A stretch of DNA of 43,965 nt from Natronococcus pandeyae. Lineage in GTDB: Archaea > Halobacteriota > Halobacteria > Halobacteriales > Natrialbaceae. The stretch lies in contig NZ_PHNJ01000025.1 of assembly GCF_008122205.1 (NCBI RefSeq), positions 1 to 43,965 on the forward strand. Reading direction: 5' to 3'. This document shows, one piece after another, positions 26,738 through 34,439 of the stretch. The notes under the pieces were generated by a model. That model saw only the letters and a program-made list of their open reading frames with translations, had not been told where the DNA came from and searched no databases. The position numbers and the translations under genes were made by a program. The stretch's first letter is position 1, and every line of letters starts with the position of its first letter.

Positions 26738-28460
26738 CGGTCTCACCCCCGTCTCCGACCATCCTGTCGGCCGGCTCGTGACCGCGCCGTCTGAGCCGCT
26801 CGAGATCGTCGTTGATCGTCTCGTCGAACGACGACTGATCCTCGAGATACCGCTCGAGGTACTCGCCGAGCATCTCTGCGGTCAGGTGCGTGCTCATGAC
26901 GACGTAGGTCGCGCCGCGGTCGTAGAGGGCGCGAGCGTCGTCGATCCGCTCGGCCTCGACGAAGACGACGGCGTCGTCGTCGACCTCCTCGAGCAGGGCC
27001 TCGTTGACCTCGCGTTCGACGCTCGAACTCAACACGAAACTCGCCTCCGCGAGGTTCGCCTCCTTTCGGATCTCGGAGTGGCGGAAGTCCCCGAAGATGT
27101 AATCGTAGGGCTCGTCCTCGTCGCTCTCGACTTGTCCTGCCCTGCGGTCGATGAGGACGACATCGTCGTACCGTTCCGCGAGAAACGGGAGGAGCCGTTC
27201 GGTGATGTCGTCCCGACCGATCGCGATGGCGTGATCGCTGTAGGTCGCGATCTCCGCGTCGCGGTCGTCTTCCGACTCGAATCGACGGAACCACGGCTCG
27301 ACGCGAGCGTAGATCGCGTGGTTGTTGGCGACGATGTACGTCGAGACGGTCATCGTCAGCAGCGCCATCAGGGTGAGATAGCCGAGGATGTCGGGACCGA
27401 TATACCCCTGCTGGATTGCCAAGGCCCCGACGATCAGCGAGAACTCGCTGACTTGAATCATGTTGACCGAGGCGAGAAACGTCGGCTCGACGCCGAACCC
27501 TTCCCGATCGATGAGGTAGAACATGATCCAGAAGTTTCCGACCATCAGCACGATCGAGGCGACGATCGCCTCCTGCCAGTAGGCGAAGAGACTCGCGGCG
27601 CCGCCCTCGATCTGGAGACCGATGCTCGCGAAGAACACGAGGATGAAGAAGTCGGTGATCGGCGTGATCCGGTCCTCGAGTTCCTTGCTGTAGGGCAGTT
27701 GTGCGAGGCTGAGTCCTGCCAGGAACGCACCGATCTCGATGCCACCGTCGAACTGGCTCTCCGCGGCGGCGATAAACAGGAACGCCCAGGCGATCGCGAC
27801 GATCAGGAACACGTCCTTGTTGTCCGCAACGCGGCGGAACAGCTGCGGGAGGAGGTACTTCGAGGAGGCGATCGAGAAGATGCCGATGAAGGCCATCATC
27901 GCGAAGACGACCGCGAGCGTCTGGAGGATCTCGCCCGCGTTGTCGAGCGAGTCTGCGCTGAACATCGCGAGAACGACCACGAGGTAGATGTCCTGAACGA
28001 TGAGGACCCCGACGTCGATCTTTCCGGGGAGGGTGGTGATCTCGTCTTTGTCAGAGAGCACCTTGACGATGATCGGCGTCGCACCGAACACCGTCGCCAG
28101 CGAGATGACGATGATCTCTATCGTTCCGAACCCGAGTGCCAGCGCGACCAGGAAGGCAAGCGCCGTCTGTAGAACGGTCTGTCCGACGGCGACGTTCGTC
28201 ACCGGACGGAGGATCTCCTGGATATCGGAAAACCGCATCTTCATCCCGAGCAGGAACAGGAGGAATCCGAGGCCGAGCTCGGACATCAGGTAGACCAGTC
28301 CCTCGTCGGTGACGACGTCGAACGCGACCGGGCCGAGGATGACTCCCGCGGCGATGTAGGCGATGATCGTCGGCTGCCCAAGCTGCCTGACGAGGATACC
28401 GATGACTGTCGCGACGACGACGATGATTGCAAAATCGGCGGCGAGGGCGATCTGACTCAT
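26730..28460 (-). CDS. CPA2/Kef-type antiporter with degenerate RCK_N domain (mirror copy)
   Basis: 576 residues. The membrane part has LMSELGLGFLLFLLGMKMRFSDIQ, ion-site segment VGVLIVQDIYLVVVLAM and MIQVSEFSLIVGALAIQQG. The RCK-like domain reads HAIAIGRDDITERLL, again without the GxGxxG glycines. It continues VVLIDRRAGQVESDEDEPYDYIFGDFRHSEIRKEA, closely matching GDFRNATIRKDA of 21247-23001. The tail (EPADRMVGDGGETDG) is acidic and flexible. It opens the minus-strand pair. The PAP2 gene diverges from it 128 bp away. Confidence 0.9.
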   Translation of the reverse strand: MSQIALAADFAIIVVVATVIGILVRQLGQPTIIAYIAAGVILGPVAFDVVTDEGLVYLMSELGLGFLLFLLGMKMRFSDIQEILRPVTNVAVGQTVLQTALAFLVALALGFGTIEIIVISLATVFGATPIIVKVLSDKDEITTLPGKIDVGVLIVQDIYLVVVLAMFSADSLDNAGEILQTLAVVFAMMAFIGIFSIASSKYLLPQLFRRVADNKDVFLIVAIAWAFLFIAAAESQFDGGIEIGAFLAGLSLAQLPYSKELEDRITPITDFFILVFFASIGLQIEGGAASLFAYWQEAIVASIVLMVGNFWIMFYLIDREGFGVEPTFLASVNMIQVSEFSLIVGALAIQQGYIGPDILGYLTLMALLTMTVSTYIVANNHAIYARVEPWFRRFESEDDRDAEIATYSDHAIAIGRDDITERLLPFLAERYDDVVLIDRRAGQVESDEDEPYDYIFGDFRHSEIRKEANLAEASFVLSSSVEREVNEALLEEVDDDAVVFVEAERIDDARALYDRGATYVVMSTHLTAEMLGEYLERYLEDQSSFDETINDDLERLRRRGHEPADRMVGDGGETDG

Positions 28461-28588
28461 TGGGAGACCCGGATCATACCAGGGTTTGGAGATTCGGCAC
28501 AGATACGCTTTTCTCCGAAGCGGGTGAACGATCGATCGTTTTCCAAGCAGTCTTTTGATTCGGGGGTGAACGACGGTACAACTGGAGT

Positions 28589-29290
28589 ATGGACAGGGAT
28601 CTCGGCGTCACCGAAGCGGTCCGTCGTACAGTGCCGGAGTGGACGGTCTCCCTCTTCGACGTGATCGCGCTTCTCGGCGACGAGTACCTCGTCGTGGCCG
28701 TCCTGCTGGGGATCGCGACCGCCGAAGCGGTCCGTTCTGTCCGACGGGGCGCCGATCGACCGCTCTCGAGGCGGACGGGGTTCGTCCTGGCTATCGTCCT
28801 CGGCGGACTGGCGCTGACGCTCGTTCTGAAGAGCGCGTTCGGGTTCTCGCGGCCGCCCGAATCGATGCAGGCGATTCCGCGGGAGGGTGAGGGGTTCCCC
28901 AGCGGACACACGATGGCGGCGACGATTCTCTGGGGAGCGCTGGCGCTCTGGAGTACGACGTCCACGCGCCGCCGACGGCTGCTCGGTGCGGCGATCCTCG
29001 TCGGACTCGTCGGCCTGTCGCGACTCGTCATCGGGGTCCACTACTTCGTCGACATCGTTGCGTCGGTTGGCTTCGGCGCAACATACCTGCTCGCGGCCGA
29101 AGCGGCGCTCGACGGCGATCCGGAGCGGGCGTTCGCGGTCGCCGTGGCACTCGGCGGACTGGCGCTGTTCGTCACCGGCGGGGCGACCGACGGGCTGCTG
29201 GCGTTCGCCGGCTGTGCCGGCGGTGCCGTGGGGTGGTGGACGCTGAACCGACCGGCAGTTCGAAACCTGTGGGCCGGCCTCGCCCAGTGA
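28589..29290 (+). CDS. PAP2-superfamily phosphatase (membrane)
   Basis: 233 residues with several hydrophobic segments and the three phosphatase motifs: KSAFGFSRPP (KxxxxxxRP), PSGH in GEGFPSGHTMAAT, and SRLVIGVHYFVD (SRxxxxxHxxxD). It is likely a lipid or isoprenoid phosphate phosphatase acting at the membrane, substrate unknown. GGAG lies a few bases before the ATG (ctggagtatg). It ends 13 bp before MITE copy B and is convergent with the methylglyoxal synthase gene. Confidence 0.92.
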   Translation: MDRDLGVTEAVRRTVPEWTVSLFDVIALLGDEYLVVAVLLGIATAEAVRSVRRGADRPLSRRTGFVLAIVLGGLALTLVLKSAFGFSRPPESMQAIPREGEGFPSGHTMAATILWGALALWSTTSTRRRRLLGAAILVGLVGLSRLVIGVHYFVDIVASVGFGATYLLAAEAALDGDPERAFAVAVALGGLALFVTGGATDGLLAFAGCAGGAVGWWTLNRPAVRNLWAGLAQ

Positions 29291-29303
29291 GCGACGGCCG
29301 CCC

Positions 29304-29413
29304 ATACTGTCGGACAACACCAGTCGAAGATCTGTCGCTCGAACTCGGTCGTCACCGGTGGTGACGGCCTGAATTTCGCGACCGACCCCTCACTGACGTC
29401 TGTCCGACAGTAT
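29304..29413 (-). mobile_element. MITE-like element, copy B (110 bp, inverted relative to copy A)
   Basis: Same length and structure as copy A, in the opposite orientation. The terminal repeats (atactgtcggacaa and ttgtccgacagtat classes) are intact and the interior differs from copy A at 9 of 110 positions. The last base forms part of the stop codon of mgsA, just as copy A contributes to the khtU stop. No transposase is encoded. Together the two copies bracket about 10 kb of antiporter genes. Confidence 0.75.
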
Positions 29414-29781
29414 CAGTCGGCGAGCCCTTCGATGAGGAACTCCGCGGAGGCGAGGTTCGTTGCCAGCGCCGTGTCGTGGACGTCACAGATCCGCAGGAGC
29501 GCGGAGATATCCGGCTCGTGGGGCTGGGCGCGCAGCGGATCGCGAAGGAAGACGAGTCCATCGAGTCTGTCCTCCGCGACGTCGGCGCCGATCATCAGGT
29601 CGCCGCCGAGCGGGCCCGACTGCTTCCGATCGATCTCGAGGTCGGTTTCGTCCATCAGTCGCTTCCCCGTCGTCCCGGTCGCGATCAGTTCGTACTCCCG
29701 CAACTGTTCTTCGTGGGCCTGTGCGAACTCGATGAGATCCGACTTCTTCTCGTCGTGAGCGATGAGCGCGACGCGAGTCAT
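29413..29781 (-). CDS. mgsA: Methylglyoxal synthase
   Basis: Converts dihydroxyacetone phosphate to methylglyoxal and phosphate, a glycolytic bypass. The 122 residues from the ATG at 29781 begin MTRVALIAHDEKKSDLIEF. They include the active-site signatures LIATGTTGKRL and SGPLGGDLMIGADVAED, and the C-terminal TNLASAEFLIEGL. An in-frame upstream extension is not family-like. The stop codon's first plus-strand base belongs to MITE copy B. The gene diverges from a glyoxalase-fold gene 140 bp away, which suits production and detoxification of methylglyoxal. Confidence 0.93.
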   Translation of the reverse strand: MTRVALIAHDEKKSDLIEFAQAHEEQLREYELIATGTTGKRLMDETDLEIDRKQSGPLGGDLMIGADVAEDRLDGLVFLRDPLRAQPHEPDISALLRICDVHDTALATNLASAEFLIEGLAD

Positions 29782-29921
29782 ACCTGACCGTCGGTCCAGA
29801 GGGACATAACACTGGGCGAAACACGACCGAACGGATTTCGATGGGAACGGAGAGAGACGACCACCATCGCGAATGGACCCGGGACGAAGCGCTTTTGGCG
29901 CCTCCCCACCGGATCGAACGC

Positions 29922-30341
29922 ATGTCCACACTCAGCGCACACCACGTCGGGATCACCGTCAGCGACCTCGAGAAGACGCTCGCGTTCTACCGCGATACGC
30001 TCGGTCTCTCGGTCGTCGATCGGTTCGAGGTCGGCGGCGATGCCTTCGCCGACGCCGTCGACGTCGACGGTGCGAGCGCCCGGTTCGCCCACCTCGAGGC
30101 CGGCGACATCCGGCTGGAACTCGTCGCGTACGAGCCCGCGGAGCCGGCCCGCCCGGCGCCCGACCTCAACGAGCCGGGAGCGGCCCACGTCGGACTCGCC
30201 GTCGACGACCTCGAGGCCGTCTACGCGTCCCTCCCTGACGACGTTCCGACGATAAGCGAGCCGCGAACGACCGAGAGCGGAACGTCGATCTGCTTTCTGC
30301 GCGATCCCGAGGGGAACCTCGTGGAACTGCTCGAGACATAA
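29922..30341 (+). CDS. VOC/glyoxalase-fold protein
   Basis: 139 residues from the ATG at 29922. Two beta-alpha-beta-beta-beta modules are seen. The first starts AHHVGITVSDLEKTLAFYRDTLG and ends IRLELVAYEPA. The second starts AAHVGLAVDDLEAVYASL and ends SICFLRDPEGNLVELLET. The likely metal ligands are one His and one Glu per module, as in glyoxalase I. Glyoxalase I and methylmalonyl-CoA epimerase both share this fold. The divergent methylglyoxal synthase favours the former, but sequence alone does not decide. Confidence 0.82.
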   Translation: MSTLSAHHVGITVSDLEKTLAFYRDTLGLSVVDRFEVGGDAFADAVDVDGASARFAHLEAGDIRLELVAYEPAEPARPAPDLNEPGAAHVGLAVDDLEAVYASLPDDVPTISEPRTTESGTSICFLRDPEGNLVELLET

Positions 30342-30405
30342 GGCGTGAAGAAACGAAGGTTCGAAGCGAGTAGCGAAGGTACTGAAAAGAGATCCGCCGC
30401 GGCCC

Positions 30406-30972
30406 TCAGCCCAGGACGTACCGGAGCGTCGGGAAGCGCTCGACGAGCGTCTGCCCGCCGACCTCGATCCGCTCGATGTAGCGGTCCAGGCCGAGGATCC
30501 GGCCGGCGCCGAAGGCCGCGATGGCCAGGAAGACGACGGCGTAGATCAGCGTCGAGTCGAACAGCGCGAGCCACTGTCCCTCCCAGCCGCCGAGGTAGAA
30601 CGCGCTCATCTGGATCGCCCCGCCGAGGGCGGCCAGTCGGACGAACGCGCCGGCGATGAGCGCCACGCCGATCAGCACCTGGGTCACCGGGACGACGACG
30701 TTGATGACCTCGAGCAGCATCGCGTTGCCCGCCATCGCGGCGTAGAGCCCGCTGACGGGGCTAACTGGGTCGACACCGTGGACGAGGAAGCCGCCGGCGT
30801 CGAACGGCTCACCGCTGACGAACGCGAATTTGCCGAGCCCGGCGAACAGCATCATGCCCCCCATCACGGCTCGTAGTGCGACGACGAACCACGCGCTGAG
30901 TGCGTGGGGTTCGCCAGTCAGATCGATTCCCCCATAGCGGCTTTCGAGCCGGTTTCGAGTTGTCGTAGACAT
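30406..30972 (-). CDS. DoxX/DoxD-family membrane protein
   Basis: 188 residues with a polar N-terminus (to about residue 25) and four hydrophobic segments: VVALRAVMGGMMLFAGLGKF, MAGNAMLLEVINVVVPVTQVLIGVALIAGAFV, LGGAIQMSAFYLGG and LIYAVVFLAIAAFGAGRILG. The R-x-x-x-G-x-x-F-x-x-x-G-x-x-K pattern of helix 1 is typical of DoxX. Members act in thiosulfate:quinone or related membrane redox, but many are uncharacterised. A TATA-like stretch (ggtatatgtaatg) lies about 30-45 bp upstream of the ATG. Confidence 0.85.
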   Translation of the reverse strand: MSTTTRNRLESRYGGIDLTGEPHALSAWFVVALRAVMGGMMLFAGLGKFAFVSGEPFDAGGFLVHGVDPVSPVSGLYAAMAGNAMLLEVINVVVPVTQVLIGVALIAGAFVRLAALGGAIQMSAFYLGGWEGQWLALFDSTLIYAVVFLAIAAFGAGRILGLDRYIERIEVGGQTLVERFPTLRYVLG

Positions 30973-31163
30973 TTTCGGTCACCTTTACAGTTATTCGTTT
31001 GTTCCCTCATTACATATACCGAGTAGAAGGTTCCCACCCCGTGGGAAACTCGCCCAGAATTTGGAGTTGTTTTCAGATCACTGTTCAGTTTCCGGTCGGA
31101 GTCACGTCGACCGATCCCGACAGGATAGCAATCTTTTCGACCGTTCGGTAGCGACTCCCCGCT

Positions 31164-31964
31164 ATGAACTTCTTCGACCGCTTGCACGACCGAATTCGGA
31201 CGGTCGACAGCGTCGTCTCGGTGGGACTCGATCCCGACCCGTCGCGCATTCCCGATCATCTCCAGGAGCACGACCTCCCGCGGTGGGCGTTCAACCGGCG
31301 AATCATCGACGCCACGCACGAGCACGCGGCCGTTTTCAAGCCGAACGCGGCCTTCTACGAGGATCCCGACGGGTGGCGAGCTCTGGAGGAGACTATCGCG
31401 TACGCGCACGGGAAGGGCGTACCGGTCCTCCTCGACGCAAAGCGGGCGGATATCGGGAACACGACGCGCCAGTACGCCCAGATGCTCGACAGCGTGGATG
31501 CCATTACGGTCAACCCCTACATGGGACGGGACTCACTGCAGCCGTTCCTGTCGGACGAGGAGTCCGGGGTCTTCGTCCTCTGTCGGACCTCGAATCCCGG
31601 CGGCGCGGACGTCCAGGATCTCGAACTCGAGACCGGCGAACCTGTCTACGAACGAGTGGCTGCGCTGGCGGACCTCTGGAACGAGAACGACAACGTCGGT
31701 CTCGTCGTCGGCGCGACCAAACCCGAGGAACTCGAGGACCTCCGCGAGCAGGTTCCCGACCTCCCGTTCCTCGTACCGGGCGTCGGCGCGCAGGGCGGCG
31801 ACGCCGAGGCCGCCGTCGAGTACGGACTGGCGGATGGCGTCGGGTTGATCAACTCCTCGCGAGGGATCATTTTCGCGGGAGAAAACCGGGGTGAGGGGTT
31901 CGCGAGCGCCAGCGGCCAGGCGGCGAAACGGCTCAAAAAGCGGCTGAATCAGTACCGGGACTAA
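31164..31964 (+). CDS. pyrF: Orotidine-5'-phosphate decarboxylase (long, class 2 type)
   Basis: Decarboxylates OMP to UMP, the last step of de novo pyrimidine synthesis. The 266 residues carry VSVGLDPDPSRIP near the N-terminus, FKPNAAFYE, the catalytic signature LLDAKRADIGNTTRQYA, ITVNPYMGRDSLQPF and the phosphate loop VPGVGAQGGDAEAAV with INSSRGIIFAG. The last residues overlap by 3 nt the convergent stop of the next gene (stop codons share CTAA at 31961-31964). Confidence 0.96.
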   Translation: MNFFDRLHDRIRTVDSVVSVGLDPDPSRIPDHLQEHDLPRWAFNRRIIDATHEHAAVFKPNAAFYEDPDGWRALEETIAYAHGKGVPVLLDAKRADIGNTTRQYAQMLDSVDAITVNPYMGRDSLQPFLSDEESGVFVLCRTSNPGGADVQDLELETGEPVYERVAALADLWNENDNVGLVVGATKPEELEDLREQVPDLPFLVPGVGAQGGDAEAAVEYGLADGVGLINSSRGIIFAGENRGEGFASASGQAAKRLKKRLNQYRD

Positions 31965-32215
31965 TCTTCGCAGGTCGGCGAGACGACGCGACCGGCGACC
32001 AGTCCGTCGACGACCCGGCCGACGATCTCCACCTCGACCGGCTGCGGCGGCGGTCGCTCCTCGAGCAGGTCGAGTCCCTCGACGACGGCGACGTCCATCG
32101 GGCTCGCGTCGTAGGGATGGGTGGCGACGAGGGTTTCGTCTCGCTGCTCGAGTTCGAGACAGAACGTCTCACCGACCGCGAGCGACTCGCTCAGCAGGTC
32201 TCGAATCGACGTCAT
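31961..32215 (-). CDS. Conserved haloarchaeal hypothetical protein
   Basis: 84 residues starting MTSIRDLLSESLAVGETFCLEL. The rest is a beta-rich acidic domain (ETLVATHPYDASPMDVAVVEGLDLLEE, EVEIVGRVVDGLVAGRVV) ending TCED. No motif is recognised. It starts 20 bp after the zinc-finger gene, so they are likely cotranscribed. Its stop overlaps the pyrF stop tail to tail. Confidence 0.75.
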   Translation of the reverse strand: MTSIRDLLSESLAVGETFCLELEQRDETLVATHPYDASPMDVAVVEGLDLLEERPPPQPVEVEIVGRVVDGLVAGRVVSPTCED

Positions 32216-32235
32216 TGCGGATCACGCCCCATCGG

Positions 32236-32415
32236 TCAGAACCGGTGGATGTCGACGTCGTCGGACTGTCGATCGGGCTGTGCCTGGGTAGCGCAGTCGG
32301 CACAGAGGCCCAGCTCCGACTCGTAGTGTACCTCACACGCGAGCGTCCCGCAGTTGGGACACCGCTCCTGAGCCTGCCGCGACTCACAGATCTGACAGAG
32401 GCCACTGATGCTCAT
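32236..32415 (-). CDS. 59-residue zinc-finger protein
   Basis: Found by direct translation of the minus strand. MSISGLCQICESRQAQERCPNCG starts the protein, followed by CEVHYESELGLCADC. Four metal-binding knuckles are seen: CxxC at 7-10, CPNC at 19-22, C/H near 27-30 and CxxC at 38-41. This resembles the HIT/B-box type of treble fingers, and small CPxCG-type proteins are common in haloarchaea. The role is unknown, with protein or RNA binding possible. It precedes a hypothetical gene by 20 bp in a likely operon. Confidence 0.85.
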   Translation of the reverse strand: MSISGLCQICESRQAQERCPNCGTLACEVHYESELGLCADCATQAQPDRQSDDVDIHRF

Positions 32416-32540
32416 GTCAGTCCATACGGACTCGAGGGGCTTGAAAGGGTGCCCGGCAGTACCGGGTCGCCGTCGCGACTCCTGCGGTCAGTGGTGGGAA
32501 ATGACGGTGTGACACGAATCGGTCTCCGTCGATCGGAGTG

Positions 32541-32954
32541 CTACTCGGTGTCCATCTCGAGTGCGTGACAGCACTCGAGGATCTGCTCGAGGTCGTCTGA
32601 CAGCGGCGTCCACCTGACCGCGCCGCTCCGACTGTCGTACTCGACCAGGTTGTGGTCGGCCAGTTTCGGCAGGTGATTGTGATAGAGGTCGATCAGTACC
32701 GGCTCCCGTTCGTCGTCGTCGATCTGTTCAGGTGGGAGGTCGGCCTCGCGGGCGGCGATGGTCGTCGCCAGCGAGTCGACGTCCGTGACCTCGTTCTCGG
32801 AGAGAGCGTACAGAACGTCACGGCGTCGTCGGTGGCTGAGCGCCGAGAGCAGTTCGTCGATCGGCGACCGTTGGCCGCCGACAGCAGGCGTGTCGAGCCG
32901 AAATTCGCCCGGTGCTGACCGTTTGTCGGAGTTTTCCGAACGATAATCACCCAT
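32541..32954 (-). CDS. DUF7344-type winged-helix protein
   Basis: 137 residues. The N-terminal 30 residues are polar and probably disordered. A winged-helix pattern follows: IDELLSALSHRRRRDVLYALSENEVTDVDSLATTIA, then LIDLYHNHLPKLADHNLVEYDSRSGAVRW. The basic RRRR in the second helix is suited to DNA contact. It diverges from the HalOD1/DUF7504 and CHAT genes, with 188 bp between starts, so it may regulate them. A TATA box lies at the right distance for a leaderless message. Confidence 0.85.
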   Translation of the reverse strand: MGDYRSENSDKRSAPGEFRLDTPAVGGQRSPIDELLSALSHRRRRDVLYALSENEVTDVDSLATTIAAREADLPPEQIDDDEREPVLIDLYHNHLPKLADHNLVEYDSRSGAVRWTPLSDDLEQILECCHALEMDTE

Positions 32955-32979
32955 ATATCTGTGCAGTATCGATCAACGC

Positions 32980-32987
32980 TAATAAAC
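32980..32987 (-). promoter_or_regulatory. TATA-like box of the DUF7344 gene
   Basis: The minus-strand sequence gtttatta is 26-33 bp before the ATG at 32954. The shared upstream region (32955-33142) must also hold the promoter of the divergent HalOD1 gene; a tatttctatc at about 33072-33082 is a candidate. Confidence 0.5.
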
Positions 32988-33142
32988 TTGTTAGAGAAGT
33001 ACTCTGCCGGAACGTCGGAAACAAATACAAAGTCAGATGTAACAGGCACGATTGTTTTGACAGGAGTTCGCATTATTTCTATCCTCTTTTCCGGTAGGAT
33101 ATCCGCGACCTTTTCGTGGAGCACCCTCGTACTCCGCTGCAG

Positions 33143-34372
33143 ATGACGAACGACTGCCCTCGGACCGAGGACGGATCTCGAATGGGTAGCGAAGACGCTA
33201 CGGCTACCGAGATCCGGACCTGTCCGAGTGTCGCAATCGTCGAGCAGATCGCGGACGAATCCGGGATTTCGCCGCTCGAGTTGCCGCCGCTGAACGACAC
33301 GATCGACGCGGACGCGCTGTCCCAGTTGCTCGGTGACACCGACGAGTCAGCGAGCGACGCGCGGCCGACCGTCGTCTTCACGTACGCGAACCACCGCGTC
33401 TGTGTGACCGCGGACGGCCAGGTGACGCTCTCGAGTCCCGACGCGACCGAGATCTCGGTCGTAGACGAGTGGACGCACGTTTCGATCGTAGAGACGTCGG
33501 ACGAGGCGGACGTCGCGACGCGCACCGTGTCGGCGGTCGCCGAACACTCCGGACGGGACCTCGAACGGGTTCAGTCTGCGATCGGAAACGTCGTCGATAT
33601 CGACGCGATCGCTCGACTCGGCGAAGACCGCGGAAACGGGGCGTCGCGATCCGGAGCCACCGTGTTGTTCTCGGTACTCGGCTACGACGTCGTCGTCGAG
33701 TCCAACGGGACGATCGCCGTCGGATCCACACTCAAACGACTGAAGCAAACCGGCGGAAACGTGCTCATCGCCGGCGTCGTCCCCGACGCGCTCACCGACG
33801 TCGCCAGCGCCAACCTGCTCGGCGATCCGGAACGCGGTCGACGACACGTCTTCGCGTTACTCGACCGTGACGACACCGTCGTCCCCGCCCGTCTGGGTTC
33901 GACGGACGAGACGGCCGCACGCGTCGTCGATTACGCAGCGGCGTCGCGTTCTGCAGCGAGCGCACAGCCAAGCGCTGACGACGGTTCCGCTGTCACCGAC
34001 CGACCGGCCGACCTTGACGAACTCGGGGCAGCGATCGAAACGCAGATCGAGACGCTCGTGACGGGAACGCCCCTCTGTGAACCCGGAGAGATTCGCCTCT
34101 GTGTCGACTCGCTGCGGCCGGTGCTGGATCAGCGCGGCGCGGAGGGGACCATCGCGTTTCTCGAACCGATCTTCGACTCGATCCGAGACGCGTCGGGACT
34201 CGCACACTACGTCCTTCCGGTCGACCGAGACGATCCGGTCGTCCGGACGCTCGAGTCGCTGTTCGACGCGACGATCGAACTTCGAGTGAGTGAGTCGGGC
34301 CCCGAACAGCGGTGGCACCTCCACGAGAGCAATTACACGACCGACTGGTTCGCCCTCACCTCCGTTCAGTGA
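33143..34372 (+). CDS. HalOD1-HalOD1-DUF7504 protein
   Basis: 409 residues from the ATG at 33143. A shorter start at 33182 and a GTG at 33116 are alternatives. Two copies of the HalOD1 output domain are seen, at about 23-103 (VAIVEQIADESGISPLELPPLNDTIDADAL, TVVFTYANHRVCVTADGQVTL) and 123-200 (VSAVAEHSGRDLERVQSAIGNVVDIDAI, TVLFSVLGYDVVVESNGTIAV). The C-terminal half (GGNVLIAGVVPDALTDVASANLL, then DSLRPVLDQRGAEGTIAFLEPI) fits DUF7504, a RecA-like haloarchaeal domain without an obvious Walker A. HalOD1 is usually an output domain of haloarchaeal signalling proteins. The CHAT gene follows after 67 bp. Confidence 0.8.
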   Translation: MTNDCPRTEDGSRMGSEDATATEIRTCPSVAIVEQIADESGISPLELPPLNDTIDADALSQLLGDTDESASDARPTVVFTYANHRVCVTADGQVTLSSPDATEISVVDEWTHVSIVETSDEADVATRTVSAVAEHSGRDLERVQSAIGNVVDIDAIARLGEDRGNGASRSGATVLFSVLGYDVVVESNGTIAVGSTLKRLKQTGGNVLIAGVVPDALTDVASANLLGDPERGRRHVFALLDRDDTVVPARLGSTDETAARVVDYAAASRSAASAQPSADDGSAVTDRPADLDELGAAIETQIETLVTGTPLCEPGEIRLCVDSLRPVLDQRGAEGTIAFLEPIFDSIRDASGLAHYVLPVDRDDPVVRTLESLFDATIELRVSESGPEQRWHLHESNYTTDWFALTSVQ

Positions 34373-34439
34373 ACGCCCGCGATCCCACCCGAGGACGTGT
34401 CGCTCGCGAACGAAACGCGATCGCCACTCGAGGATAAGC

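Noticed and set aside
26667-28172. 501-residue plus-strand frame
   Set aside because: Same kind of shadow, opposite two antiporter genes that carry clear motifs.
19171-29413. Island as a composite transposon with its own transposase
   Set aside because: No transposase or integrase gene is seen between the two short elements.
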